Source: Caballeronia turbans | Lineage (GTDB): Bacteria > Pseudomonadota > Gammaproteobacteria > Burkholderiales > Burkholderiaceae | Assembly: GCA_001544655.2 (NCBI GenBank) | Contig: FCOD02000003.1 | Span: 393,023-457,022 of the forward strand | DNA: 64,000 nucleotides | Direction: 5' to 3' | In this document: positions 56,339-64,000 of the stretch, in pieces | Position numbering within the stretch: the first letter of the stretch is position 1 | Layout: every line of letters starts with the position of its first letter | Translations under genes and position numbers: made by a program | The notes under the pieces: generated by a model | The model's input: the letters and a program-made list of their open reading frames with translations, nothing else | The model's database searches: none | Told to the model about the DNA's origin: nothing

Positions 56339-56941
56339 TTACTTGGACGAGCCGCCGTTGATATCCGTGGCGGCGATTGCGCCGCGCACGTTACCGAAGA
56401 GCTTCATTACCCGGGTCACGTTGTTGTAGTTCATGCCAGAGGCCGTCATCACGGACGGGCCGCGCTGAAGTCTAACCGGTTTTTCCGTTTCGATGACATC
56501 GTCGTTCACCAGCACGCGAAAATGCTGGGAATCAGCCTGCATCTGCGGATCGCCGTAGCCGGCCGCGCGCAGGATGCGCGCGTCGTCATAGAGATCGACG
56601 ATCGAGACATCGCCATTCACCGTGCCGCGCATGGCCGTCGCCGTGACGGTCGGCTTCATCGGCTGGAACATGCGCATCGCGGGCAGCGTCAGGTCGCTGA
56701 TTTCGTTGTCTTCGTAATGCACCATCGACTTCGCCGTCAGACGATATTGCGTCGTGCCGGTGGCATCGAGTTCGGAAACGGAAAAGTCGTTGGCGAAGTA
56801 GTCGGGCGTGTGGCGCTTCTCCGGCGCAGGCGCCTGCTGTGCAGGAGGCAGCGTGGCTTGCAGCAGCCAGTAAGTGATGCCGGCGAGCGCCGCCATCGCG
56901 AGGAGCGGCAGGAGCGAGGCGAGCTTTCCAGGGCGCTGCAT
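56339..56941 (-). CDS. lptC: LPS export protein LptC
   Basis: A 200-residue membrane-anchored periplasmic protein. One helix (about residues 7-27) is followed by the jellyroll domain (FSVSELDATGTTQYRLTAKSMVHYED) that accepts LPS from LptB2FG. It starts three bases after kdsC and is followed by lptA, the usual order. Confidence 0.93.
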   Translation of the reverse strand: MQRPGKLASLLPLLAMAALAGITYWLLQATLPPAQQAPAPEKRHTPDYFANDFSVSELDATGTTQYRLTAKSMVHYEDNEISDLTLPAMRMFQPMKPTVTATAMRGTVNGDVSIVDLYDDARILRAAGYGDPQMQADSQHFRVLVNDDVIETEKPVRLQRGPSVMTASGMNYNNVTRVMKLFGNVRGAIAATDINGGSSK

Positions 56942-56944
56942 GCT

Positions 56945-57484
56945 TCAGCCTCCGAGCGCCGCGGCGAGCAGTTCGTCGTAGCGATGTTGCGCGCGCAGGA
57001 TCGCGTCGCAGACTTCGCGCACGGCGCCGTGGCCGCCGCGCGCTTCCGCGACCCAGTGCACGCGCTGGATCACTTCCGGATGCGCGTTCGCGGGCGCGGC
57101 CGCGAAGCCACAGCGGCGCATCACCGCGAGGTCGGGCCAGTCGTCGCCCATATAGCCGCATTCGTCGGCCGCGATGCCGGTCGCGGCGAGCAACTCGGCG
57201 AGCGCGACGGTTTTATCGGCGACGCCCTGATAGAGATGCGTGATGCCCAGTTCGCGCGCACGCGCCGCGACGATGCCGGATTGCCGGCCCGTGATGATCG
57301 CCGTCTGCACGCCGACGGACTGCAGCATCTTCACGCCGTGGCCGTCGAGCGAATTGAACGATTTCATCGCGTCGCCGTCGCCGGTGAAGTAGAGGCTGCC
57401 GTCGGTGAAAACGCCGTCGACGTCGAACACCATCAGCTTGAGGCGGTTCGCGCGTTCGGCGGCGGTGGGGGGCTTCTGCGCCAT
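56945..57484 (-). CDS. kdsC: 3-Deoxy-D-manno-octulosonate 8-phosphate phosphatase
   Basis: A 179-residue HAD phosphatase acting in KDO synthesis for LPS. LMVFDVDGVFTDGSLYF has the catalytic DxD, IITGRQSGIV is motif II and YMGDDWPDLAVM is the metal-binding motif. Its start overlaps the kdsD stop by one base. Length is normal. Confidence 0.95.
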   Translation of the reverse strand: MAQKPPTAAERANRLKLMVFDVDGVFTDGSLYFTGDGDAMKSFNSLDGHGVKMLQSVGVQTAIITGRQSGIVAARARELGITHLYQGVADKTVALAELLAATGIAADECGYMGDDWPDLAVMRRCGFAAAPANAHPEVIQRVHWVAEARGGHGAVREVCDAILRAQHRYDELLAAALGG

Positions 57485-58467
57485 CAGATTACCTTCTTGG
57501 AGAAGAGGTCGTGCATGTTCAGTGCGCCGATCAGCGTCGCATCGGCATCCACGACCAGCATCTGATTGATGCGATGGCGCTCCATCAGTTCCACGGCTTC
57601 GACCGCGAGATGATCCGGCGCGATCGTGCGCGGATTACGCGTCATGACATCGACGATCTTCAGTGCGCGGAAATCGCCGTCGCGCTGCAGGATGCGACGC
57701 AGATCGCCGTCCGTGAAAATGCCGTGGACATGACGGTTTGCGTCGATGACGGCCGTCATGCCCATGCGCTTGTCGGTGATCTGAAAGAGCGCGTCCGAAA
57801 CGGTCGCGTCGAGCGAGACCACCGGCACCTGGTCGCCGATGCGCATGACGTCGCGGACGTAGGTGAGCAGGCGCCGCCCGAGCGCGCCGCCAGGATGCGA
57901 GCGCGCGAAGTCGTCGGGACCGAAGCCGCGCGCATCGAGCACGGCGACGGCGAGCGCGTCGCCGAGCGCCATCGCGGCGGTCGTGCTGGCCGTGGGCGCG
58001 AGATTCATGGGGCACGCTTCCTTTTCGACGCGCGCGTTGAGATGCATGTCCGCCAATTGGGCGAGACTGGATTCGGGCCGACCGGTAATCGCGATCAGCT
58101 TCGCCCCGAGGCGCTTGATGAGCGGCAGAATGGCAACAAGTTCCTCGGTTTCGCCCGAGTTGGACAGCGCGATGAAGATGTCGTCGGCGGTGACCATGCC
58201 GAGGTCGCCGTGGCTCGCTTCGGCCGGATGCACGAAGAACGCCGGCGTGCCGGTGCTCGCGAGCGTCGCGGCGAATTTGCGCGCGATATGGCCCGACTTG
58301 CCGATGCCCGATACGACCACGCGACCGCGACAGCCGAGCAGCGTTTCGACCGCGTTCGTGAAGTTTTCGTCGAGGAGTTCGGAAAGCCCGCGAACGGCCT
58401 CTGCTTCGATCTGGATTACGTTGCGAGCCAGCGCCAGTGCCCGGTCGCCATTGATTTTCGCTATCAT
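57484..58467 (-). CDS. kdsD: D-arabinose 5-phosphate isomerase
   Basis: A 327-residue KpsF/GutQ-family enzyme that supplies arabinose 5-phosphate for KDO. The SIS domain (about 40-180, with VVSGIGKSGHIARKFAATLASTG-type and ALSNSGETEE motifs) is followed by two CBS domains (about 205-325). It heads the kdsD-kdsC-lptC-lptA-lptB operon and diverges from the antiporter gene. Confidence 0.95.
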   Translation of the reverse strand: MIAKINGDRALALARNVIQIEAEAVRGLSELLDENFTNAVETLLGCRGRVVVSGIGKSGHIARKFAATLASTGTPAFFVHPAEASHGDLGMVTADDIFIALSNSGETEELVAILPLIKRLGAKLIAITGRPESSLAQLADMHLNARVEKEACPMNLAPTASTTAAMALGDALAVAVLDARGFGPDDFARSHPGGALGRRLLTYVRDVMRIGDQVPVVSLDATVSDALFQITDKRMGMTAVIDANRHVHGIFTDGDLRRILQRDGDFRALKIVDVMTRNPRTIAPDHLAVEAVELMERHRINQMLVVDADATLIGALNMHDLFSKKVI

Positions 58468-58627
58468 GCGCGGAGTATAGCAAAGGCGTTTTTCAGCCGC
58501 CCCGCCGGGAGCGCGCCGCGCCGCCGCCTATCCGCCCCCGCAAGCCCTGTCGTCAGGGGCCTTTTTAAGATGCCGGAGCGCCGAAGACACGCGCCTCGGA
58601 ACGCTGACGAACGAGGACGCTAGACGG

Positions 58628-60622
58628 ATGACCTCTCCGCTCGAAATGACGCTGTTGCTGCTGCTCTGCTCCGTGGCAGGCGTCGTCGTATTTCGCTATT
58701 TCAACTTGCCGCCGATGCTCGGCTATCTGACGGTCGGCATCATCGTGGGACCGCACGCGGCGGGCATCGCGCCGGATTCGGACCGCGCGCAGCATCTCGC
58801 CGAATTCGGCGTTGTCTTCCTGATGTTTTCCATCGGGCTCGAATTCTCCCTTTCCAAGCTGCGCTCGATGCGGCGCATCGTGTTCGGACTCGGCGCGAGT
58901 CAGGTCGCGGCGACGATCGCGCTCGCGCTGATCTTCGGCTGGATCGCGAATTTCTGGACCGAGATGTCATGGCAGGCGAGCTTCGCGCTCGGCGGCGCGA
59001 TGTCCATGTCCTCTACGGCTATCGTCAGCAAGCTGCTCGCGGAGCGGCTCGAACTCGAATCGGAGCACGGCCGCAACATCTTCGGCGTGCTGCTGTTCCA
59101 GGATCTCGCGGTCGTGCCGCTGCTCATCATCATCGCGGCGTTCGGCAACGGCAAATCGTCGCAGCTCGCGATGTGGCTCGGCATCGCGGCAGTGAAGATC
59201 GTTGTCGCATTGACGGTCCTGCTCTTCATCGGCCAGAAGTTCATGACGCGCTGGTTCGATCTCGTCGCGCGGCGCCGCTCGCAAGAGCTGTTCATGCTGA
59301 ACCTGCTGCTGGTGACGCTGGGCGCGGCGTTCATCACCGACAAGTTCGGGCTGTCGCTCGCGCTCGGCGCGTTCATCGCGGGGATGTTGATCGCCGAGAC
59401 GCCGTATCGGCATCAGGTGGAAGAGGACATCAAGCCGTTTCGCGACGTGCTGCTCGGTCTCTTCTTCGTGACTACCGGCATGCTGCTGAATCCGCGTGTG
59501 ATCTGGGAGCATCCGTTTCTCGTGCTCGGCTTTTTCGTCGTGCCGATCCTGCTCAAGGCCGTGATGATCACCGGGCTCGCGCGCGCGTTCGGCGCAACGC
59601 CGGGCGTCGCGATGCGCACGGGTCTCGGCCTCGCGCAGGCGGGCGAATTCGGTTTCGTGCTGCTCAACCTGATCCTGGATTCGCATCTGGTCAACCCGAT
59701 CATCCTGCAAGCGATTCTCTCCGCGATGCTGCTCTCGATGCTCGCCGCGCCGTTCATCATCCAGAACGCGGACCGGATCGTGCTGCGGCTGTCGTCGACG
59801 GAATGGATGCTGCAATCGCTGCAGATGACGAAGATCGCAACACAGAGCCTCAAGCAGAGCGGCCACGTGATCATCTGCGGCTACGGCCGCGCGGGGCAAA
59901 ACCTCGCGCGCATGCTGGAGCAGGAAGGGATTTCCTACGTTGCGCTCGATCTGGACCCGGACCGCGTCGCGGCGGCCGCGGCGGCCGGCGAATCGGTGGT
60001 GTTCGGCGACGCCGGGCGGCGCGAGTCGCTACTCGCGGCGGGGCTGCATCGCGCGGCGACCGTCGCGATCACGTATGCGAACACGCCTTCCGCGCTGCGC
60101 GTGCTGCACAACATCCACGAGCTCGCGCCGACCTTGCCCGTGATCGTGCGCACAGTCGACGACGCCGATCTCGATAAGCTCACCGCCGCGGGCGCGACGG
60201 AAGTGATTCCGGAGATCGTCGAAGGCAGTCTGATGCTCGCGTCGCACACGCTCGTGCTGATGGGTGTGCCGATGCGTCGCGTCGTGCGGCGCGTGGAGGA
60301 AATGCGCGATGCGCGCTACAGCCTCCTGCGCGGCTACTTCCACGGCGCCGACGATGTCGATGACGACGATGGCCACGAGCAGGTCCGGCTACAATCCGTA
60401 CCGATCGACGCGAATTCCGAGGCCGTCGGGCACTCGCTCGACGATCTCGGCCTCGTCGGCAATGGTGTCGAGGTGACCGCGATCCGGCGCCACGGCATCC
60501 GGGGCGTCGAACCGGACCCCGAAACCCGGCTGCGCGCGAACGATATCGTCGTGCTGCGCGGCCTGCCCGAAGTGCTCGCGCAAGCCGAGGAACGGCTCTC
60601 GCGCAACCGCCGGGCGGCGTAA
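58628..60622 (+). CDS. CPA2 monovalent cation:proton antiporter (KefB/C, YbaL type)
   Basis: A 664-residue protein. About 12 membrane helices (residues 1-385) form the antiporter core, with [16 protein letters not shown] as the conserved CPA2 region. An RCK domain follows with the Rossmann motif [21 protein letters not shown] (about 415), then a TrkA-C domain at the C-terminus (about 575-660). It probably moves K+ against protons and is gated by nucleotide or ligand binding to RCK. The exact ion cannot be told. Confidence 0.93.
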   Translation: MTSPLEMTLLLLLCSVAGVVVFRYFNLPPMLGYLTVGIIVGPHAAGIAPDSDRAQHLAEFGVVFLMFSIGLEFSLSKLRSMRRIVFGLGASQVAATIALALIFGWIANFWTEMSWQASFALGGAMSMSSTAIVSKLLAERLELESEHGRNIFGVLLFQDLAVVPLLIIIAAFGNGKSSQLAMWLGIAAVKIVVALTVLLFIGQKFMTRWFDLVARRRSQELFMLNLLLVTLGAAFITDKFGLSLALGAFIAGMLIAETPYRHQVEEDIKPFRDVLLGLFFVTTGMLLNPRVIWEHPFLVLGFFVVPILLKAVMITGLARAFGATPGVAMRTGLGLAQAGEFGFVLLNLILDSHLVNPIILQAILSAMLLSMLAAPFIIQNADRIVLRLSSTEWMLQSLQMTKIATQSLKQSGHVIICGYGRAGQNLARMLEQEGISYVALDLDPDRVAAAAAAGESVVFGDAGRRESLLAAGLHRAATVAITYANTPSALRVLHNIHELAPTLPVIVRTVDDADLDKLTAAGATEVIPEIVEGSLMLASHTLVLMGVPMRRVVRRVEEMRDARYSLLRGYFHGADDVDDDDGHEQVRLQSVPIDANSEAVGHSLDDLGLVGNGVEVTAIRRHGIRGVEPDPETRLRANDIVVLRGLPEVLAQAEERLSRNRRAA

Positions 60623-60678
60623 TCTCTTTTGTCACCAAGGCGAACGCGCGGCCTCACGGCGCGGACTCCGGAGAAGTC

Positions 60679-61245
60679 ATGTCCATTACCCCTTCGAGCG
60701 CTCAGCTCGACGCCGCGCGTTTCATCAAGGAGCGCGTGCGCACCGTCGAAAACTGGCCGCAGCCCGGCGTGCAGTTCCGCGACATCACAACGATCCTGCA
60801 AGACCGCAAGGCGCTGCGCATGCTGATCGACCTGTTCGTGCAGCGCTATATCGACGAGAACGTCAACGTGATCGCCGGCATGGATGCGCGCGGTTTCATC
60901 ATCGGCCCGATTCTCGCGTACGAGCTGAGCCTGGGCTTCGTGCCGATCCGCAAGAAGGGCAAGCTGCCGTACAAGACGCTGTCGCAGTCGTACGACCTGG
61001 AATACGGCAGCGCGACGGTCGAGATTCACGAGGATGCGTGCAAGCCGGGCGATCGAGTGGTGATCGTCGACGATCTCGTCGCGACAGGCGGCACGATGAT
61101 GGCCGGCAAGATTCTGCTCGAGCGGCTCGGCGCGCAAGTGGTGGAAGCGGCGGCGATCATCGACCTGCCGGATCTCGGCGGCTCGAAGCTGCTGCGCGAG
61201 AACGGCGTGCCGCTCTATACCGTATGCGAATTCGGTGGACATTGA
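60679..61245 (+). CDS. apt: Adenine phosphoribosyltransferase
   Basis: A 188-residue purine salvage enzyme converting adenine and PRPP to [18 protein letters not shown], the [16 protein letters not shown] segment and the PRPP loop [13 protein letters not shown] are typical. It is followed by the LysE-type exporter gene with overlap or a one-base gap, depending on the start. Confidence 0.96.
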   Translation: MSITPSSAQLDAARFIKERVRTVENWPQPGVQFRDITTILQDRKALRMLIDLFVQRYIDENVNVIAGMDARGFIIGPILAYELSLGFVPIRKKGKLPYKTLSQSYDLEYGSATVEIHEDACKPGDRVVIVDDLVATGGTMMAGKILLERLGAQVVEAAAIIDLPDLGGSKLLRENGVPLYTVCEFGGH

Positions 61246-61246
61246 G

Positions 61247-61858
61247 ATGCCCAACTTTCTGCTCTTTCTTGCCGCATCGGTCGCGATTACGGTTGCGCCC
61301 GGCCCGGACAATCTTCAGGTACTCGCGCGAGGCATTTCCCAAGGGCGCCTCGCAGGCGTCGTCGCCGCGCTCGGCTTCGCATTCGGCGTGATCTTTCATA
61401 CGACGCTCGCCGCGCTCGGCATCGCGGCGCTGCTGCGTTCGTCGCCCGTCGCGTTTCAGGCGGTGAAGCTCGCCGGCGCGGCGTATCTCGTCTGGATCGG
61501 CATCAAGGCATTGCGCAGTCACGGTCTCGCGACCGCGCACACGCGCCCGAGCCAGCCGCTTTCGACCGTGTTCCGCCAAAGCGTGATCGGCAACATGCTG
61601 AACCCGAAAGTCACGCTGTTCTTCATCGTGTTCCTGCCGCAATTCGTCGATCCGCACGGCGCGCAAAGCGTGATGCTCCAGATGTTCGAGCTCGGCGGGC
61701 TGTTCATGCTGCAGACGGTCGTCGTGTTTTCGCTCTTCGGCATCGGCGCGGGGATGATCGGCGCGTGGCTGAAGCGCCGTCCGCGCGTCGGCGTGTGGCT
61801 CGACCGGCTCGCGGGCGCGACGTTCATCCTGCTGGGCATTCGCGTCGCCTTGCGTTGA
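61247..61858 (+). CDS. LysE/RhtB family exporter
   Basis: A 203-residue inner-membrane protein with about six helices. FLLFLAASVAITVAPGPDNLQVLARG contains the APGPxxL loop of RhtB-type exporters of neutral amino acids, and GNMLNPKVTLFFIVFLPQFVDP is the second signature. The ATG at 61247 is preferred over the GTG at 61235, which overlaps apt. Its substrate is unknown. Confidence 0.88.
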   Translation: MPNFLLFLAASVAITVAPGPDNLQVLARGISQGRLAGVVAALGFAFGVIFHTTLAALGIAALLRSSPVAFQAVKLAGAAYLVWIGIKALRSHGLATAHTRPSQPLSTVFRQSVIGNMLNPKVTLFFIVFLPQFVDPHGAQSVMLQMFELGGLFMLQTVVVFSLFGIGAGMIGAWLKRRPRVGVWLDRLAGATFILLGIRVALR

Positions 61859-61871
61859 CCGGAGTGCCCGC

Positions 61872-62717
61872 ATGACGCTGCCTGCCATCATTTCCGCGCG
61901 CCGTTTCGATGCTGCCGCGCACGCGCCCTTTTTCATCGGCGACGAGCGTGTCGGCTGGATTCGCCGCACCGACGTCGACGCGCTGCGCCGCTGGCCGGAC
62001 GTTTTCGAGATCGACGAAGCAGCGGTTCGGCTGAACCCATCGCTCGCCGATGTGAACGCGCGCAGCGCCGCGCTAGGCGCGGTCATCGGCGCGTTATACG
62101 CGGAAGGCAGAATCCCCGGCTGGCGCGACGAAACCTACGCGGTCCGCAACGACTTCGACGCGCCGCCGCTCGCGTTCATCGAGCGTGCGGCGTCGCGCTT
62201 CTTCGGCACGATGACCTACGCGGTGCATCTGAATGGCATCGTAAAATATCGAGATAAGGCGCCGCAGTTGTGGATCGCGCGCCGCAGCGAGACGAAGGCG
62301 ACCGATCCCGGCATGCTCGACAACATCGTGGCGGGCGGCATCGGCTGGGGGTTCGAACTGATGCCGACGCTCGTAAAGGAATGCTGGGAAGAAGCAGGCA
62401 TGAGCGCCGGGCTCGCGCAAACCGCCGAGCGCGGCCGCACGTTCCATGTGCTGCAATCCTTGCCCGAAGGCACGCAGGCCGAGCAGATCTTCGTCTACGA
62501 CGTTTTCCTTTCGCCCGATTTCGCGCCGCGCAACCAGGACGGCGAGGTCGGCGAGCATCGCCTTGCGCGCATCGAAGACGTCGCGCGCTGGATCGAGGAG
62601 GGCGAGCTCACGGTCGACGCCAGTCTCGCGACGCTCGATTGCATGCTGCGCCGCCAGTGGATCGGGGAGGACGCCTGCGAAGGCATCGACGCGCTGTTCC
62701 ATCCGCCGCCGCTCTGA
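61872..62717 (+). CDS. Nudix hydrolase with N-terminal DUF4743 domain
   Basis: A 281-residue protein. The N-terminal part (about 1-110) is the DUF4743 region found in thiamine pyrophosphokinase-related Nudix proteins such as fungal Tnr3; the C-terminal part has a Nudix-like box (GGIGWGFE and KECWEEAGM), one residue tighter than the consensus. These enzymes are thought to clean damaged thiamine pyrophosphate; that role is inferred from family. It lies 13 bases after the exporter. Confidence 0.85.
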   Translation: MTLPAIISARRFDAAAHAPFFIGDERVGWIRRTDVDALRRWPDVFEIDEAAVRLNPSLADVNARSAALGAVIGALYAEGRIPGWRDETYAVRNDFDAPPLAFIERAASRFFGTMTYAVHLNGIVKYRDKAPQLWIARRSETKATDPGMLDNIVAGGIGWGFELMPTLVKECWEEAGMSAGLAQTAERGRTFHVLQSLPEGTQAEQIFVYDVFLSPDFAPRNQDGEVGEHRLARIEDVARWIEEGELTVDASLATLDCMLRRQWIGEDACEGIDALFHPPPL

Positions 62718-62748
62718 ATATCAAGAATCAAACGAACGAGGAAAGGTC

Positions 62749-63618
62749 ATGTCGACCGAACATAGTTTCTACCTGAAGTTGTCGTGCCCCGACCGGCCGG
62801 GAATCGTGCATGCCGTGTCGGGATTTCTGTTCAATCTCGGCGCCAATATCCTCGACTCCGCGCAGTTCGGCGACAGCCGCACCGGCGAGTTTTTCATGCG
62901 CGTGCATTTTCAGGAGGTCGGCGGCGATCCTGGTCTCGACGCGCTGCGCAAGTCGTTCGCCGATCTCGCCGACGAATTCGGCATGCGCTGGGAACTGCAT
63001 GACGCTTCGGTGAAGCCGCGCGTCGTCATCATGGTGTCGAAGATCGGCCACTGCCTGAACGATCTCCTGTTCCGCTATCGCACCGGCCAGTTGCAGATCG
63101 AGATTCCGGCGATCATCTCGAATCACAAGGATTTTTATCAGCTCGCCGCGAGCTACGACATTCCGTTTCATCATCTGCCGCTGCTGAAGGCGACACCCGA
63201 TGCGAAGGCCGCGCAGGAAGCGCGCGTGCTGGAAATCGTCGATCAGCACGACACGGATCTCGTCGTGCTCGCGCGTTACATGCAGATTCTGTCGGCGAAC
63301 ATGTGCGAGAAGCTCGCGGGCCGCGCGATCAACATCCATCACTCGTTCCTGCCGAGCTTCAAGGGCGCGAAGCCCTACTATCAGGCGTTCGATCGCGGCG
63401 TGAAGCTGATCGGCGCGACCGCGCACTATGTCACGTCCGATCTCGACGAAGGCCCGATCATCGAGCAGGAAGTGGAGCGCGTCGATCACAACATGACGCC
63501 GGATCAACTGACGGCGATCGGCCGCGACGTCGAATGCGTGACGCTCGCGCGCGCGGTGAAGTGGCACGCGGAGCATCGCATTCTGCTGAACGGGCACAAG
63601 ACGGTCGTGTTCCGCTAA
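62749..63618 (+). CDS. purU: Formyltetrahydrofolate deformylase
   Basis: A 289-residue enzyme that releases formate from 10-formyl-THF to balance one-carbon pools. The N-terminal ACT domain (about 5-80, LSCPDRPGIVHAVSGFLF) senses metabolites; the C-terminal formyltransferase fold has INIHHSFLPSFKGAKPY with the catalytic histidine and TSDLDEGPIIEQ with the catalytic aspartate. GAGGAAAGG precedes the ATG. Its terminator appears to be cut by the IS element. Confidence 0.95.
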   Translation: MSTEHSFYLKLSCPDRPGIVHAVSGFLFNLGANILDSAQFGDSRTGEFFMRVHFQEVGGDPGLDALRKSFADLADEFGMRWELHDASVKPRVVIMVSKIGHCLNDLLFRYRTGQLQIEIPAIISNHKDFYQLAASYDIPFHHLPLLKATPDAKAAQEARVLEIVDQHDTDLVVLARYMQILSANMCEKLAGRAINIHHSFLPSFKGAKPYYQAFDRGVKLIGATAHYVTSDLDEGPIIEQEVERVDHNMTPDQLTAIGRDVECVTLARAVKWHAEHRILLNGHKTVVFR

Positions 63619-63685
63619 TCGTTCTTCAGACGCAAAAACGCCCGCGATGAATTGAACTGACCCCGCAAAGTTGGACAGGTTTGGG

Positions 63686-64000
63686 CTAAGGCCGTGAGGG
63701 CTGAGTTCTGTACATTACAGGACTCAGCCCTTTTAGCTTCAGCTTGATGCGGTGATGATTGTAGTAGTGAATGTAGTGTCTGATGCCGGCCTGAAGGGCT
63801 TCGATGCTCTCGAAGCGATTCGGGTAGAAGAACTCCGACTTCAAGGTACCGAAGAAGCTTTCCATGGTGGCGTTGTCGTGGCAGTTGCCCTTGCGTGACA
63901 TGCTTTGCGTCAGGGCTCGTTGCGAGACCAACGCCTGATAAGCGTCCATCTGGTAGTGCCAGCCTTGATCTGAGTGAACCACGGGGCGATCGTCAACGCC
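63686..64000 (-). CDS. IS3 family transposase, C-terminal part
   Basis: The last 104 residues of an IS3-family OrfB transposase; the N-terminal part lies beyond the window edge. VVHSDQGWHYQM contains the second aspartate of the DDE triad, NATMESFFGTLKSE contains the glutamate, and HYYNHHRIKLKLKGLSPVMYR is the typical end of IS3 transposases. The frame is intact to its stop, so the element may be active. Confidence 0.93.
   Translation of the reverse strand, partial: GVDDRPVVHSDQGWHYQMDAYQALVSQRALTQSMSRKGNCHDNATMESFFGTLKSEFFYPNRFESIEALQAGIRHYIHYYNHHRIKLKLKGLSPVMYRTQPSRP
63697..63734 (+). terminator. Strong hairpin/terminator at the IS end
   Basis: A 16-bp stem with one T-G pair (63697-63712 with 63716-63731) and a three-base loop is followed by TTTT on the plus strand. 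It lies inside the last codons of the transposase gene. On the plus strand it would stop transcription entering the IS from purU. Confidence 0.8.

Larger units (their letters stand above)
63653..64000 (-). mobile_element. IS3-family insertion sequence, right part
   Basis: The end of an IS3-family (IS150-like) element enters the window near 63653, where TGAACTGACCCC resembles the terminal repeats of this group. It contains the 3' part of the transposase and a strong hairpin; the rest, the other end and any target duplication lie beyond 64000. Confidence 0.85.

Noticed and set aside
58541-58565. Terminator-like sequence in front of the antiporter gene
   Set aside because: A short CCCTG/CAGGG stem followed by five T residues is visible, but the stem needs bulges to extend and lies upstream of a gene on the same strand; too weak to call an attenuator.

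Overview
The window is a GC-rich bacterial chromosome segment whose gene content and order point to Burkholderiaceae (Burkholderia, Paraburkholderia or Caballeronia type). Markers are the lptC-lptA-lptB-rpoN-hpf-ptsN-hprK-rapZ block, the lolB-ispE-tRNA-Gln-prs-rplY-pth block, and an aa3 oxidase cluster whose subunit II carries an OmpA-like tail. This assignment is by recognition of families and layout; no database search was run. Most of the window is core housekeeping DNA. The only clear mobile DNA is an IS3-family element running off the right end.

Layout. 1-8199: moeB fragment, ctpA, gpmA, then rhodanese-grxC-secB-gpsA, a macrodomain gene, trmL, comF and a BioC-like methyltransferase. 8317-18850: the complete cytochrome aa3 oxidase and its assembly genes (subunits II, I and III, Cox11/CtaG, SURF1, heme O and heme A synthases, SCO, and four small or accessory membrane proteins), closed by a perfect palindromic terminator. 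18850-22201: YciI, an orphan MetQ, a MarR-GNAT fusion and a GntR regulator interrupted by an in-frame amber codon. 22366-29053: N-acetylglucosamine uptake and catabolism (nagA, SIS-type nagB, a IIA-HPr-EI fusion, and nagE). 29066-30155: rpoH with a consensus CIRCE operator. 30426-36837: pagL, an NTF2-like protein, leuA with a candidate leucine attenuator, ybiB, a FAH/GST-zeta gene pair and a LysE/ArgO exporter. 36844-43538: ftsY, rsmD, coaD, ferredoxin, hisC, pth, rplY, prs and tRNA-Gln. 43593-50524: ispE, lolB, a TPR protein, mutM, mutY, a LON-domain protein and rapZ. 50605-58467: hprK, ptsN, hpf, rpoN, lptB, lptA, lptC, kdsC and kdsD. 58628-64000: a CPA2 antiporter, apt, a LysE-type exporter, a Nudix protein, purU and the IS3 element.

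How the genes work together. The oxidase block holds everything needed to build one aa3 oxidase: structural subunits, heme A synthesis and copper delivery. The nag block is a self-contained phosphotransferase route: the IIA-HPr-EI fusion passes phosphate to NagE, NagA deacetylates, and NagB-II deaminates. The ptsN-hprK-rapZ block is the regulatory PTS branch. The lpt/kds genes make and export LPS, and pagL could remodel lipid A.

The most interesting signals are regulatory or involve broken or altered domains: a candidate leaderless leucine leader peptide before leuA with four rare CTA codons; a consensus CIRCE before rpoH; the amber codon in the nag-linked GntR gene; a second, cysteine-less IIB domain in NagE; a Ser46-equivalent in the fused HPr domain; and an IS that appears to split the purU terminator. 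I did not find a wholly new multi-gene system, CRISPR array or prophage.
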